Shown: piece by piece, positions 1 to 7,086 of the stretch | Layout of the letters: each line of letters begins with the position of its first letter | Position numbering within the stretch: position 1 is the first letter of the stretch | Assembly (NCBI GenBank): GCA_015662815.1 | Contig: DQTK01000115.1 | Coordinates: 1-17,263, forward strand | Source of the DNA: Aquifex aeolicus | GTDB lineage: Bacteria > Aquificota > Aquificia > Aquificales > Aquificaceae | Direction: 5' to 3' | DNA length: 17,263 bases | Position numbers and translations under genes: made by a program | The notes under the pieces: model-generated | Databases searched by the model: none | Told to the model about the DNA's origin: nothing | What the model saw: the letters and a program-made list of their open reading frames with translations, nothing else

Positions 1-360
1 ACTGCGGGAAGGGGACATAAAGGACAAAAATCCCGTTCCGGTGATAGGAAGATGCCTCCTTACTTTGAAGGTGGACAAACACCTCTCTATATGAGAATTC
101 CCAAAAGGGGATTCAAGAATCCAAGTAGAAAGGAATATACTCCCGTGAATGTGGGCGTAATAAACAAACTGTTTGAGGAAGGAACGGAAATAACTCCCGT
201 TGTCTTGGCAAGTAAAGGACTTTGTGATGAGAGTGATAGGGTTAAAATCCTCGGGGATGGGGAATTGACAAAGAAATTTGTTATAAAAGCTCACGCTTTC
301 TCAAAATCTGCAAAGGAGAAGATAGAACAGGCTGGCGGAAAGTGGGAAATCATATCTTAA
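1..360 (+). CDS. rplO: 50S ribosomal protein L15, 5'-truncated
   Basis: This is the C-terminal 119 codons of ribosomal protein L15, a late-assembling protein of the large ribosomal subunit that binds 23S rRNA. The frame is open from base 1. It begins inside the basic glycine/arginine N-terminal segment typical of L15 (GRGHKGQKSRSGD), followed by the family signature PPYFEGGQTPLYMRIPKRGF. The C-terminal half carries the usual lysine-rich stretch and the AFSKSAKEKIEQAGG ending. The ATG at base 52 is internal to the family and is not the start; the real start lies left of the window. In most bacteria rplO sits in the spc operon before secY. Here the next gene, 14 bases on, is rplU. Nothing in the visible part suggests damage. 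Confidence 0.95.
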   Translation, partial: TAGRGHKGQKSRSGDRKMPPYFEGGQTPLYMRIPKRGFKNPSRKEYTPVNVGVINKLFEEGTEITPVVLASKGLCDESDRVKILGDGELTKKFVIKAHAFSKSAKEKIEQAGGKWEIIS

Positions 361-366
361 GGGAGG
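361..366 (+). promoter_or_regulatory. Ribosome binding site of rplU
   Basis: GGGAGG begins directly after the rplO stop codon and lies eight bases before the rplU ATG. It is a strong Shine-Dalgarno match and supports co-translation of the two ribosomal protein genes from one mRNA. Confidence 0.7.
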
Positions 367-374
367 CGTAAAGT

Positions 375-671
375 ATGTATGCAGTGATAAAGACCGGCGG
401 AAAACAATACAGAGTTGAAAAGGGTATGAAGCTGAAGGTGGAAAAACTCCCTTATGAGGTAGGACAAACTGTTGAATTTGACGCTTTGATGCTTAGAAAA
501 GATGATGGAACTGTAGAACTCAACAAGGGAAAGGTAATTGCAGAAGTAGTAGCTCACGGAAGAGGAAAGAAGATTATCGTTTTCAAGTACAGACCTAAAA
601 AGAATTACAAAAGGTGGAAAGGTCATAGACAACCTTACACAGAAATAGAAATAAAGGATATTCTTGAATGA
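375..671 (+). CDS. rplU: 50S ribosomal protein L21
   Basis: Encodes L21 (98 residues, close to the usual 100-105), a 23S rRNA-binding protein of the large subunit. The N-terminus MYAVIKTGGKQYRVEKG is the classic L21 signature. The C-terminal half has the basic KYRPKKNYKRWKGHRQPYTEIEI segment expected for the RNA-contacting tail (KxRRRKxYRRxxGHRQ in other bacteria). The start is fixed by the conserved N-terminus and by GGGAGG eight bases upstream. Most bacteria place rpmA (L27) directly after rplU. Here that place is taken by a predicted outer-membrane protein gene whose ATG overlaps the rplU stop (ATGA). rplU is therefore probably transcribed with rplO and translationally coupled to the barrel gene. 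Confidence 0.97.
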   Translation: MYAVIKTGGKQYRVEKGMKLKVEKLPYEVGQTVEFDALMLRKDDGTVELNKGKVIAEVVAHGRGKKIIVFKYRPKKNYKRWKGHRQPYTEIEIKDILE

Positions 672-1429
672 AAAGAATCCTTTTCTTTTTTCTTCTGTTA
701 GCCTCATTAGTTTTCCCGTTTGAAGCGGAGTTAGAGGTAAAATATTTAACGTTTAGCAATACCGAGGAGCACAAGTACGGTATCAAGAGATTTATAAAGC
801 TAAAGGAAAACATATTTGCTCTGGGTTTTTACGAAGGAACTTTTAAACAAAAAAGCGGAGGAAAATACCACGACGGAATTATCTTCTTAAAAGGTAATTT
901 AAAGAATCTTTCTTTAGGTTTTATGTATATGCCTTACTCGGTAGAGGTAATAAGTTCCTACGCGAAAGGAGTAAACCTTACACTGAAAAAGGAAAGGTGG
1001 AATTTTGCTTTCTACTATACCAACTTGAACTTTAACCTTTCAGTAGTTCAAATTTCTCCCTCTTTTGAATTTTCACATAAAGGTATAGATTTCGAGATAG
1101 GAACTGACCTTTTTTACTACGATAAGAAATTCGTTGATGGGTTTATTCTGCCGGGGAAATACCTCTTTGCTGTAAAAAGCGGTGTTTCCTATAAGTTTTT
1201 ACACGTAGAAGCTTTTGTCGGGAATAGATTGTTCTCCTATGAAGAAGGAGGTTTTGAATTTCACAGCCACCCTGAAAAACATTTATACGGGGGTAAAGTA
1301 AAACTTTCCTATGAGATAAAGGATTTCAAGTTTTCCGGAAAGTTTCTACTATCCTTTTACAGGGAACTTGAATCTTTGCGAAGAGCAAAAGTATTCGGTA
1401 TAGGCTTTAGTGTTGAGAAAGAATTTTAA
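668..1429 (+). CDS. Predicted outer-membrane beta-barrel protein, no family recognised
   Basis: A 253-residue exported protein that I cannot assign to a named family. Residues 1-19 form a Sec signal peptide: MKR, a run of hydrophobic Phe/Leu residues, then a likely cleavage site near FPFEAE. The mature part consists of alternating polar/hydrophobic segments rich in Phe and Tyr (for example FAFYYTNLNFNLSVVQISP and FLHVEAFVGNRLFSYE), the pattern of transmembrane beta-strands separated by charged loops. It ends in FGIGFSVEKEF; a terminal Phe with alternating aromatics is the usual BAM recognition signal. About 10-12 strands would fit. Its ATG overlaps the rplU stop codon (ATGA), so expression should follow the ribosomal genes. 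A small porin or an assembly/adhesion barrel are both possible; the substrate cannot be inferred. Confidence 0.75.
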   Translation: MKRILFFFLLLASLVFPFEAELEVKYLTFSNTEEHKYGIKRFIKLKENIFALGFYEGTFKQKSGGKYHDGIIFLKGNLKNLSLGFMYMPYSVEVISSYAKGVNLTLKKERWNFAFYYTNLNFNLSVVQISPSFEFSHKGIDFEIGTDLFYYDKKFVDGFILPGKYLFAVKSGVSYKFLHVEAFVGNRLFSYEEGGFEFHSHPEKHLYGGKVKLSYEIKDFKFSGKFLLSFYRELESLRRAKVFGIGFSVEKEF

Positions 1430-1579
1430 CTAAATTTACGGGAGGAAATTTTAGAAAAAATCAAGCTGAAGGGTCTATATACAGTCCCAGAACTCGGACT
1501 TAAAAACGTTCCCTTTTATAAGGTTATTAAAATTCCGTTCTTTACTATTTCACCTTTAATCCATATAATAGAATCTTGA
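1430..1579 (+). other. Spacer with an open frame that lacks a normal start
   Basis: The 195 bases between the barrel gene and smpB hold a 49-codon frame that is open, in phase with the barrel gene, right after its stop codon and ends at TGA 1577-1579. A strong Shine-Dalgarno sequence, GGGAGG (1440-1445), precedes it, but no ATG, GTG or TTG follows in frame; the first weak candidate is ATT at 1448, only two bases from the Shine-Dalgarno. From that ATT the product would be 43 residues, with prolines recurring about every eight residues (TVPELG, NVPFYK, KIPFFT). It matches no family I know. The smpB promoter overlaps its 3' end. It may be a small gene with an AUU start, a remnant, or chance. No convincing terminator is present. 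Confidence 0.2.
1541..1569 (+). promoter_or_regulatory. Predicted sigma-70-type promoter for smpB
   Basis: TTTACT (1541-1546, four of six matches to TTGACA) is separated by 17 bases from a perfect TATAAT (1564-1569). Transcription would start near 1576, giving a leader of about 50 bases before the smpB ATG at 1625. This is the best promoter match I found in the window. It fits the position, after the longest spacer and before a two-gene unit. Confidence 0.65.
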
Positions 1580-1624
1580 GCTACCTTTGGGCAGTCCACC
1601 ACTTTACGCTTGTTTAGGTTAGTT

Positions 1625-2098
1625 ATGGGGAAAGTAGATAAAATAGTTCCGATAGCGGAAAACAAAGAAGCAAAGGTTAAGTACGAAATCCTAGAAACCT
1701 ATGAAGCCGGAATTGTGTTAAAGGGATCTGAAGTCAAATCCCTTAGAAATAAAGGAACTGTTTCCTTTAAGGATAGTTTCGTAAGGATTGAAAAGGGGGA
1801 AGCGTGGCTGTACAACCTCTATATAGCTCCCTATAAGCATGCGACTATAGACAATCCTGACCCTCTAAGAAAAAGGAAATTACTTCTCCACAAGAGGGAA
1901 ATCTTAAGACTTGCCGGAAAGGTTCAGGAAAAAGGACTCACTATAATTCCTTTGAAACTTTACTGGAAGAACAATAAAGTGAAGCTTCTCATAGCCCTAG
2001 TAAAAGGTAAAAAACTCTATGATAGAAGGAGGGAACTTAAGGAAAAAGCTATGAAAAGAGAACTTGAGAGAGAATTTAAAGGTAAAATACACCTATAA
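1625..2098 (+). CDS. smpB: SsrA-binding protein SmpB
   Basis: SmpB (157 residues) binds the tRNA-like domain of tmRNA and delivers it to ribosomes stalled on broken mRNA for trans-translation. Visible family hallmarks are the N-terminal PIAENKEAKVKYEI segment, YEAGIVLKGSEVKSLR, then NLYIAPYKHA, the basic DPLRKRKLLLHKREI helix, and a lysine/arginine-rich C-terminal tail (KGKKLYDRRRELKEKAMKR) that enters the mRNA channel. I chose the ATG at 1625. An in-frame TTG at 1610 would add only five residues with no homology, and MGK agrees with what I recall of the A. aeolicus protein. The upstream AGGT is a weak ribosome site. The gene follows a predicted promoter and its TAA overlaps the next ATG by one base. 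Confidence 0.97.
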   Translation: MGKVDKIVPIAENKEAKVKYEILETYEAGIVLKGSEVKSLRNKGTVSFKDSFVRIEKGEAWLYNLYIAPYKHATIDNPDPLRKRKLLLHKREILRLAGKVQEKGLTIIPLKLYWKNNKVKLLIALVKGKKLYDRRRELKEKAMKRELEREFKGKIHL

Positions 2099-2628
2099 TG
2101 AAACAGCTTGAGGTAATCTTTGAGAAATTTCTATGGAAGTCAAGACTGCTCGTTTTAATAGCCGTCATATCTTCCTTAACAGCTTCTCTTTTATTATTTA
2201 TTGCTGGTATATACGAAATCTTTTATCCTGTATACAAGCTTTTCAAAACAGGGGATATAGTTCTCTTTCAGAAGAAAATACTCCCTTCTGTTATTGGCTC
2301 CTTGGATTTATTCCTAATCGCAACTTTCTTAATAATATTTTCTTTGGGGTTATATGAACTTTTTATATCAAAGATAGACCCTGCGGAAAGGGATGAACGT
2401 AGCTCAAGAATACTTATAGTGAGAAATTTAGAAGACTTAAAGACAAAACTCGGGAAGATAATAGTTATGGTTCTTTCGGTTTATTTCTTTAAACAGTCCA
2501 TTTCCTTTGAATTTACAAAATCCCAAGACTTCCTATTCTTCGGACTGGGTTTGGTAAGTATTGCTCTTGCCTTATATCTATCCCATAAGGAATCTCACGA
2601 ATCCAGAAAAGACCACGAAAATAATTGA
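2098..2628 (+). CDS. UPF0114 (YqhA-like) integral membrane protein
   Basis: A 176-residue inner-membrane protein resembling the UPF0114/YqhA family, whose function is unknown. Four hydrophobic segments are visible at about residues 17-41, 62-88, 117-135 and 144-162. Family-like features are the SR-L start of the first helix (KSRLLVLIAVISSL), the SLDLFLIATFLIIFSLGLYE segment with the following FISKID, and the LEDLKTKLGKIIVMVLSV region, which resembles the SLKNKV-I segment in YqhA. The C-terminus is short, charged and rich in His, Glu and Lys. Its ATG shares one base with the smpB TAA, so it is translationally coupled and driven by the smpB promoter. Nothing else shows a functional link to trans-translation. 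Family assignment is by motif only. Confidence 0.75.
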   Translation: MKQLEVIFEKFLWKSRLLVLIAVISSLTASLLLFIAGIYEIFYPVYKLFKTGDIVLFQKKILPSVIGSLDLFLIATFLIIFSLGLYELFISKIDPAERDERSSRILIVRNLEDLKTKLGKIIVMVLSVYFFKQSISFEFTKSQDFLFFGLGLVSIALALYLSHKESHESRKDHENN

Positions 2629-2648
2629 GGTTGTATACTTAATATCAA

Positions 2649-3533
2649 ATGAGGTTTCTTGTTCCGATTGATTTTTCCGATATAACAAATCCGCTTCTGA
2701 GAACAGTGAAAAGGCTTGCGGATAGAATTCCCTCTGAAATTTTTCTTCTGCACGTTATACCCCCCGTTGTTTATTTACCCTATCCGGAAACTATGGGAAT
2801 AAGCGTGATAGACATAGAAATGCTTAAAAAAATAGAAAAAGAGAAAAAGGAAGAAGCTATCGAAAAGTTGAGAGGAATTCAAGAATTTCTAAAGCCGCAT
2901 AGAACCGAAACATTCGTTGAAATAGGAGATCCGGCGGACACTATTCTTGAATATGAAGATAGACTAAAGCCCGACTTTGTTTTTTTAGGGGGACATAAAA
3001 AGGGTCTCATCGAAAAAATACTCATAGGTTCTACTACGGAAAAAGTTGTAAAGTACGGAAAAAAGAGTGATTTTGTCGTAAAAGGTGGAGAAGTAGATTT
3101 TAACAAAAAAGTAGTTATAGCTTACGATTTTTCTCAAACCTGCCAAAAAGCTCTGGAGTTTTCTATAGATTTTCTAAAAAATTTCAAAGTAAAAGTAGAT
3201 ATTCTTCATGTTGATGAACCCATAGAAGTCCCGCTGATTGAAAAACTGAAGGTAAAAGTTCATGAAAAATTTTCAGAGGAAAAGAGAAGGATTTTGACTG
3301 ATTTGAAGAAAAAATTTGAAGAGAAGGAAATAGAAACAAATATAGTATATTTGGAAGGAAAAAATCCTGTGGAAGCTATAACAGACTACATTAACAATAA
3401 CGAAGATGTTGAACTTCTCATCATAGGTTCTAAGGGACTATCCGGCTTGAAAAGGTTAATCCTGGGAAATACTGCAACAAGACTCATCAGTAAGATAAAT
3501 AAACCTATACTAATATACAAGGTGGTGGGATGA
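2649..3533 (+). CDS. Tandem-domain universal stress protein (UspA family)
   Basis: A 294-residue cytoplasmic protein made of two Usp domains (about residues 1-146 and 153-292). Each starts with the typical beta-strand plus Asp (FLVPIDFS, VVIAYDFS). The nucleotide-binding loop, normally G-x2-G-x9-G-[S/T], is altered in both halves. Domain 1 has GGHKKGLIEKILIGST, where the second Gly is Lys. Domain 2 has GSKGLSGLKRLILGNT, where Asn replaces Ser/Thr. ATP binding is therefore uncertain. Two-domain Usp proteins usually act in stress adaptation; the specific trigger is unknown. Only a poor Shine-Dalgarno is present. A TATACT at 2634-2639 could be a -10 element that would leave almost no leader. The stop overlaps the next start (ATGA), coupling it to the TPR gene. 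Confidence 0.88.
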   Translation: MRFLVPIDFSDITNPLLRTVKRLADRIPSEIFLLHVIPPVVYLPYPETMGISVIDIEMLKKIEKEKKEEAIEKLRGIQEFLKPHRTETFVEIGDPADTILEYEDRLKPDFVFLGGHKKGLIEKILIGSTTEKVVKYGKKSDFVVKGGEVDFNKKVVIAYDFSQTCQKALEFSIDFLKNFKVKVDILHVDEPIEVPLIEKLKVKVHEKFSEEKRRILTDLKKKFEEKEIETNIVYLEGKNPVEAITDYINNNEDVELLIIGSKGLSGLKRLILGNTATRLISKINKPILIYKVVG

Positions 3534-5167
3534 GGAAGTTTATACTTACTCTATCCTTATTTGGTTTCAGTTTATCCAACCCTTACTTTGATGCTTTAAT
3601 GTGCTCCTATTCTTTAGACAAACCTCAAGTAGCAGAGTTACACTGTCTTAGGGCTATAGAAGAATTCCGTTCACCGAAACTTTACAAAGATACGATAAAA
3701 GTTCTTCTCAGACAGAAAAAATACGGCAAGGCTGAGGAGATAGCAAGGGAATTTCTTCAGGTTCATCCGAATGAAGAAGAAGCGTATATATATCTTTACA
3801 ATATCTATAAAATACTAGGTAAAGATAAAGAAGCCCTTGAGGTTATAGAGGAAGCTTATAAATCCTTTCCTTACGATGTAAGGATTCTCCTTTTCCTCGT
3901 TGATGAATACCTAAAAGGAAAAGATGTAGATAAGGCTAAGGAGATTTTAAAAGAGTATTTAAATACAAATCCCAACAGTCCTCTACCTTATTACCTTCTC
4001 GGACGTGTTTATATAATGGAAGGAAATACTCTTAAAGGTGTAGAGTTTTTTGAAAAAGCCCTGAAAATTCATAAATACTACGCTCCCGCGGTTCTTTCTT
4101 TGGGAGGTTTATACGAAAAACAAAAGAAATATTCTGAGGCGGAAGAGCTATACAAGGAAGTTCTGGAACAGAAACCTAACAACGTAACTATACTTGAAAG
4201 ACTTGCAAAGCTTTACACAGCTTCGGGAAAATTGGAAAAAGCTAAAGAGGTTTACGAAAAACTGTTAAAGTTGTCTCCTGAAAATACGACCTATAAAACG
4301 GAATACGCGCTTTTACTACTTAGCGTAGGAGAATTTTCAAAAGCTAAGAAATTACTCGCAGAAGTTTACTATACGAATCCGAGAAATCCTAACAACGCGT
4401 TTTCTTACGCTCTCGCATTAGAAGCGAACAATGAGTTTGAAGAAGCAAAGCAGATTTATGAAAAGCTTTTGAATCGATTCCCGAATAACGTAAAAGTTAT
4501 AGAAAGACTCGCCGGTGTTTACCTGAGTGTAGGAAATTATCGGGATGCAAAACGTTTAATAGATAAGGGAAAAATTTTAAGTCCTAAAAAAAGCACATTT
4601 CTATTTCTGGAAGCAGAGTATTACGCAAAAACGGAGCAATACGGTAAAGCCCTTGAAATTTTAAAAAAATTAGAAGAAGAAAATCCCGAGAATCCACAGG
4701 TTTACTTCATGAAGGCAAACATATACGACCGCATGGGAAATTACAAAAAGGCAGAGGAAGCCTTAAGGAGGGCAATAGAACTCGATCCCGAAGACCCAGA
4801 TTTTTACAATTACCTTGGGTATTCACTTCTTCTGTGGTACGGTGAGAAGAGGGTTAACGAAGCGGAAAAACTAATAAAAAAAGCCCTTGAGTTTGACCCC
4901 GATAATCCAGCCTACATAGACAGTATGGGCTGGGTTTATTATATGAAGGGTCAATACGATAAAGCTATGCAATATCTTCTAAAAGCTCTGAGAATGGTTT
5001 ACGATGACCCGGTTGTTAACGAACATGTAGGAGATGTTCTCCTGAAGTTTGGCTATAGAGAAGAGGCTAAAAGGTACTACGATAAGGCTTTAAAACTACT
5101 TGAACAGGGCAGACAGGGGGAAAGGGGACAAAAGGAAAGACTTCTTGAAAAGTTAAGAAATCTGTAA
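3530..5167 (+). CDS. Secreted or periplasmic TPR-repeat protein
   Basis: A 545-residue protein consisting almost wholly of tetratricopeptide repeats. Residues 1-16 form a signal peptide (MRKFILTLSLFGFSLS), so it is likely periplasmic or attached to the outer membrane. About 14 repeats of roughly 34 residues run from residue 49 to 526. They show the TPR pattern of small residues and a closing Pro (for example YSEAEELYKEVLEQKPNN, YKKAEEALRRAIELDPED, YDKAMQYLLKALRM). The repeat near 422-459 is slightly longer because of an insert around WYGEKRVNEAEK. The C-terminus is a charged tail. TPR solenoids are protein-interaction scaffolds; partners cannot be deduced. The ATG overlaps the Usp stop by four bases, and the YaaA gene follows after 11 bases, so it sits in the middle of a probable operon. 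Confidence 0.9.
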   Translation: MRKFILTLSLFGFSLSNPYFDALMCSYSLDKPQVAELHCLRAIEEFRSPKLYKDTIKVLLRQKKYGKAEEIAREFLQVHPNEEEAYIYLYNIYKILGKDKEALEVIEEAYKSFPYDVRILLFLVDEYLKGKDVDKAKEILKEYLNTNPNSPLPYYLLGRVYIMEGNTLKGVEFFEKALKIHKYYAPAVLSLGGLYEKQKKYSEAEELYKEVLEQKPNNVTILERLAKLYTASGKLEKAKEVYEKLLKLSPENTTYKTEYALLLLSVGEFSKAKKLLAEVYYTNPRNPNNAFSYALALEANNEFEEAKQIYEKLLNRFPNNVKVIERLAGVYLSVGNYRDAKRLIDKGKILSPKKSTFLFLEAEYYAKTEQYGKALEILKKLEEENPENPQVYFMKANIYDRMGNYKKAEEALRRAIELDPEDPDFYNYLGYSLLLWYGEKRVNEAEKLIKKALEFDPDNPAYIDSMGWVYYMKGQYDKAMQYLLKALRMVYDDPVVNEHVGDVLLKFGYREEAKRYYDKALKLLEQGRQGERGQKERLLEKLRNL

Positions 5168-5178
5168 AATACAGTTTT

Positions 5179-5862
5179 ATGATTTTCTATCTTCTTCCTT
5201 CTGAAAGGAAACAGTCCTCTATGGACTTAATAAAGGAAGATTACTTCTCTATATGGGAAGACAGGACTAAAAATCGCTTTCCCAATTTAAATCCTTTCAG
5301 AAAGGAAATCATAGAGGATTTTGCACTAAACACTACACCTCTTGCACCCACTTGGAGGAGGTACAAAGGAAGTTTTTGGGATAGTATGGAATTTTGGTGC
5401 TTGCCCCCTAAGGTTCAACAGGACATAATAGACAAAGGAATTATAGTTTCTCCACTTTTCGGTCTATTGGGAGTAGATGACCTAATTTTTAAATACAATT
5501 TAACATACGAAGATATATACAAGGGAAAAACCCTAAAAACTTTCTGGAAGGAAGTACTGAAGGATTTCACACCCAATCTTTTGGAAGGAGCCACGGTTTT
5601 TGATTTTCTCACAAATCAGCAGAGGGAAACTATAACATTCCCGAAAAATGTTCAAATTATAAAGTTTGAATACATAAGAAAGGATAAGAAGGTGATAAAC
5701 CCCATGGCACACAGAGCGTACACTATCAGATACATAGCGGAGAAAGGAATAACTCCCAAAACCTTAGAGAAGATAAACTTCTACGATTACAAAGTCATAG
5801 ATATAAAAAAGGAAACAAACATTACAACTGTTGTAATGAAAGGAGAAGGTAAATACATCTGA
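5179..5862 (+). CDS. yaaA: YaaA-family protein (UPF0246/DUF328), divergent
   Basis: A 227-residue member of the YaaA family. In E. coli YaaA lowers intracellular iron and protects DNA during hydrogen peroxide stress, and the fold binds nucleic acid. Features that fit are the N-terminal FYLLPSERKQ (compare LLPPSEGK in other members), RYKGSFWDSMEF (compare FKGDVYxGL), IIVSPLFGLLGVDDLIFKYN (compare LSGLYGVLRPLDxxxPY), KTLKTFWKEVL, and the late NPMAHRAYTIRYI plus INFYDYKV segment. It is about 30 residues shorter than E. coli YaaA and clearly divergent, so the biochemical role is inferred only. It starts 11 bases after the TPR gene, without a clear Shine-Dalgarno, and is followed six bases later by rtcA. 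Confidence 0.78.
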   Translation: MIFYLLPSERKQSSMDLIKEDYFSIWEDRTKNRFPNLNPFRKEIIEDFALNTTPLAPTWRRYKGSFWDSMEFWCLPPKVQQDIIDKGIIVSPLFGLLGVDDLIFKYNLTYEDIYKGKTLKTFWKEVLKDFTPNLLEGATVFDFLTNQQRETITFPKNVQIIKFEYIRKDKKVINPMAHRAYTIRYIAEKGITPKTLEKINFYDYKVIDIKKETNITTVVMKGEGKYI

Positions 5863-5868
5863 GAGACT

Positions 5869-6948
5869 ATGGAAGAGTTTCTGGAAATAGACGGCTCCTA
5901 CGGAGAAGGCGGGGGACAAATAATAAGAACCGCACTCTTTTTAAGCACAATTCTGAAGATTCCCGTAAGGGTTTATAACATAAGGGCTAAAAGAGAAAAA
6001 CCGGGTCTAAAGAGACAACACCTGAACATAGTAAAACTTCTCAAAAGGTTGGCAAAGGCAAAGGTAAAAGGTGATGAAATCGGCTCTACAGAGCTCGAAT
6101 ACATTCCGAGGAAATTAAAACCCGGTTATTATGAAGTAAACTTTGACACCGCAGGTTCTATTCCGTTATTTTTTCAGACTATATTGCCTTTATCCCTATT
6201 CGTGCCGGGGGAAACCGTAATAAGGGTAATAGGTGGAACGGATGTTCCCAAAAGTCCCACGATAGATTGGGTTAGGTTTGTCTTTTTATCACATCTTTAC
6301 AAAATTCCGAAGTTCATAAGATTAGAAATCCTAAAAAGAGGCTTTTATCCTGCCGGAAGCGGGATAGTTCAGCTTACCGTAAAAACTCCTTTGAAAGAAG
6401 AACTGAAATCTATAGATGAAATAAGAGAGTACATCGGAGAAAAAATAAATTTGGACAAGCCTAAAGTAGGAGAAATAAAGAAAATACACGTTTTTTCAGT
6501 AGCCCACGAGGAGTTAAGGGAAAGGAAAGTTGCAGAAAGGCAAGCCAAAGGTGCAGAAGAGGCTCTTAAGGAACTCGGCTATCCAAAACCGGAAGTTTAC
6601 AGACAGTATGCTAACGCAAATTCCATAGGCACAAGTATTACCGTATGGTTGGAGGACAGTGAAGGAAATATATTGGGTGCAGACAATCTCGGGAAAAAGG
6701 GAAAACTTGCAGAAATTGTTGGTGCTGAAGCGGTAAAAAAGCTCCACGAAGATAGGCTTTCGGGAGCCACTGTTGATAGACATCTCGCAGACCACCTTAT
6801 TCCCCTAATGGCTCTTTCCGGAGGGGCAGTTAAGGTTCCTTCATTTACAGGTCATATACTTACAAATCTCTGGGTATGTGAGTTATTCTTAGGGAAAATT
6901 TTTGAAGTGAATAAAAAAGAGAGAATTATAAGAGTAAAAATAAAATGA
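5869..6948 (+). CDS. rtcA: RNA 3'-terminal phosphate cyclase
   Basis: RtcA converts RNA 3'-phosphate ends to 2',3'-cyclic phosphates using ATP through an enzyme-adenylate on histidine. The 359-residue protein shows the family order: IDGSYGEGGGQIIRTALFLS at the N-terminus, PGLKRQHLNIVKLL (about 45-58), GGTDVPKSPT (122-131), RGFYPAGSG (157-165), GADNLGKKGKLAEIVG (270-285) and TVDRHLADHLIPLMALSGG (301-319). His305 in RHLAD aligns with the adenylated histidine of E. coli RtcA. The length is near the normal 340-350. No rtcB ligase or rtcR regulator is in view; instead it follows the yaaA-like gene by six bases. A 116-base spacer separates it from the next gene. The family assignment is solid; the physiological RNA substrate is unknown. 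Confidence 0.95.
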   Translation: MEEFLEIDGSYGEGGGQIIRTALFLSTILKIPVRVYNIRAKREKPGLKRQHLNIVKLLKRLAKAKVKGDEIGSTELEYIPRKLKPGYYEVNFDTAGSIPLFFQTILPLSLFVPGETVIRVIGGTDVPKSPTIDWVRFVFLSHLYKIPKFIRLEILKRGFYPAGSGIVQLTVKTPLKEELKSIDEIREYIGEKINLDKPKVGEIKKIHVFSVAHEELRERKVAERQAKGAEEALKELGYPKPEVYRQYANANSIGTSITVWLEDSEGNILGADNLGKKGKLAEIVGAEAVKKLHEDRLSGATVDRHLADHLIPLMALSGGAVKVPSFTGHILTNLWVCELFLGKIFEVNKKERIIRVKIK

Positions 6949-6999
6949 GTAGAGGTAGGACGATAATGCCGAGTTTAGGGTTTAGAGAGTAAAGATTTA

Positions 7000-7086
7000 A
7001 TGAAGAAGAAAGCAGTAATCCAAAACCAACCTTGTTGTGGTTGTCCAATTTATTTTATTATTTTATGGTACCGACAGATACAGTAA
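7000..7086 (+). CDS. Possible 28-residue Cys-rich small ORF
   Basis: In the 116-base spacer before the peptidase gene, an ATG at 7000 opens a 28-codon frame ending at TAA 7084-7086. The start is MKKKAVIQNQ, followed by a dense cysteine motif PCCGCP and a hydrophobic stretch IYFIILW. Its end overlaps the first seven codons of the peptidase gene in another frame. A GAGAG upstream is a weak ribosome site. The three closely spaced cysteines in so short a frame could ligate metal or be chance. I do not recognise it and give it low weight. Confidence 0.2.
   Translation: MKKKAVIQNQPCCGCPIYFIILWYRQIQ

Noticed and set aside
1483..1500. Inverted repeat AGTCC / GGACT after the barrel gene, a possible terminator
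   Set aside because: The stem is only five base pairs with an eight-base loop and no T-tract follows.
1588..1606. TCCACCA-like string before smpB, suggestive of a tRNA or tmRNA 3' end
   Set aside because: There is no T-arm GTTCRA sequence and no acceptor-stem complement upstream.
5162..5174. Palindrome CTGTA-AAA-TACAG over the TPR gene stop
   Set aside because: It is short and AT-rich, with no second copy in a neighbouring promoter; chance is the simpler reading.
7032..7064. TTG start for the M20 peptidase giving an apparent hydrophobic N-terminus
   Set aside because: The added residues look like translated AT-rich spacer, and the conserved domain starts after ATG 7065.
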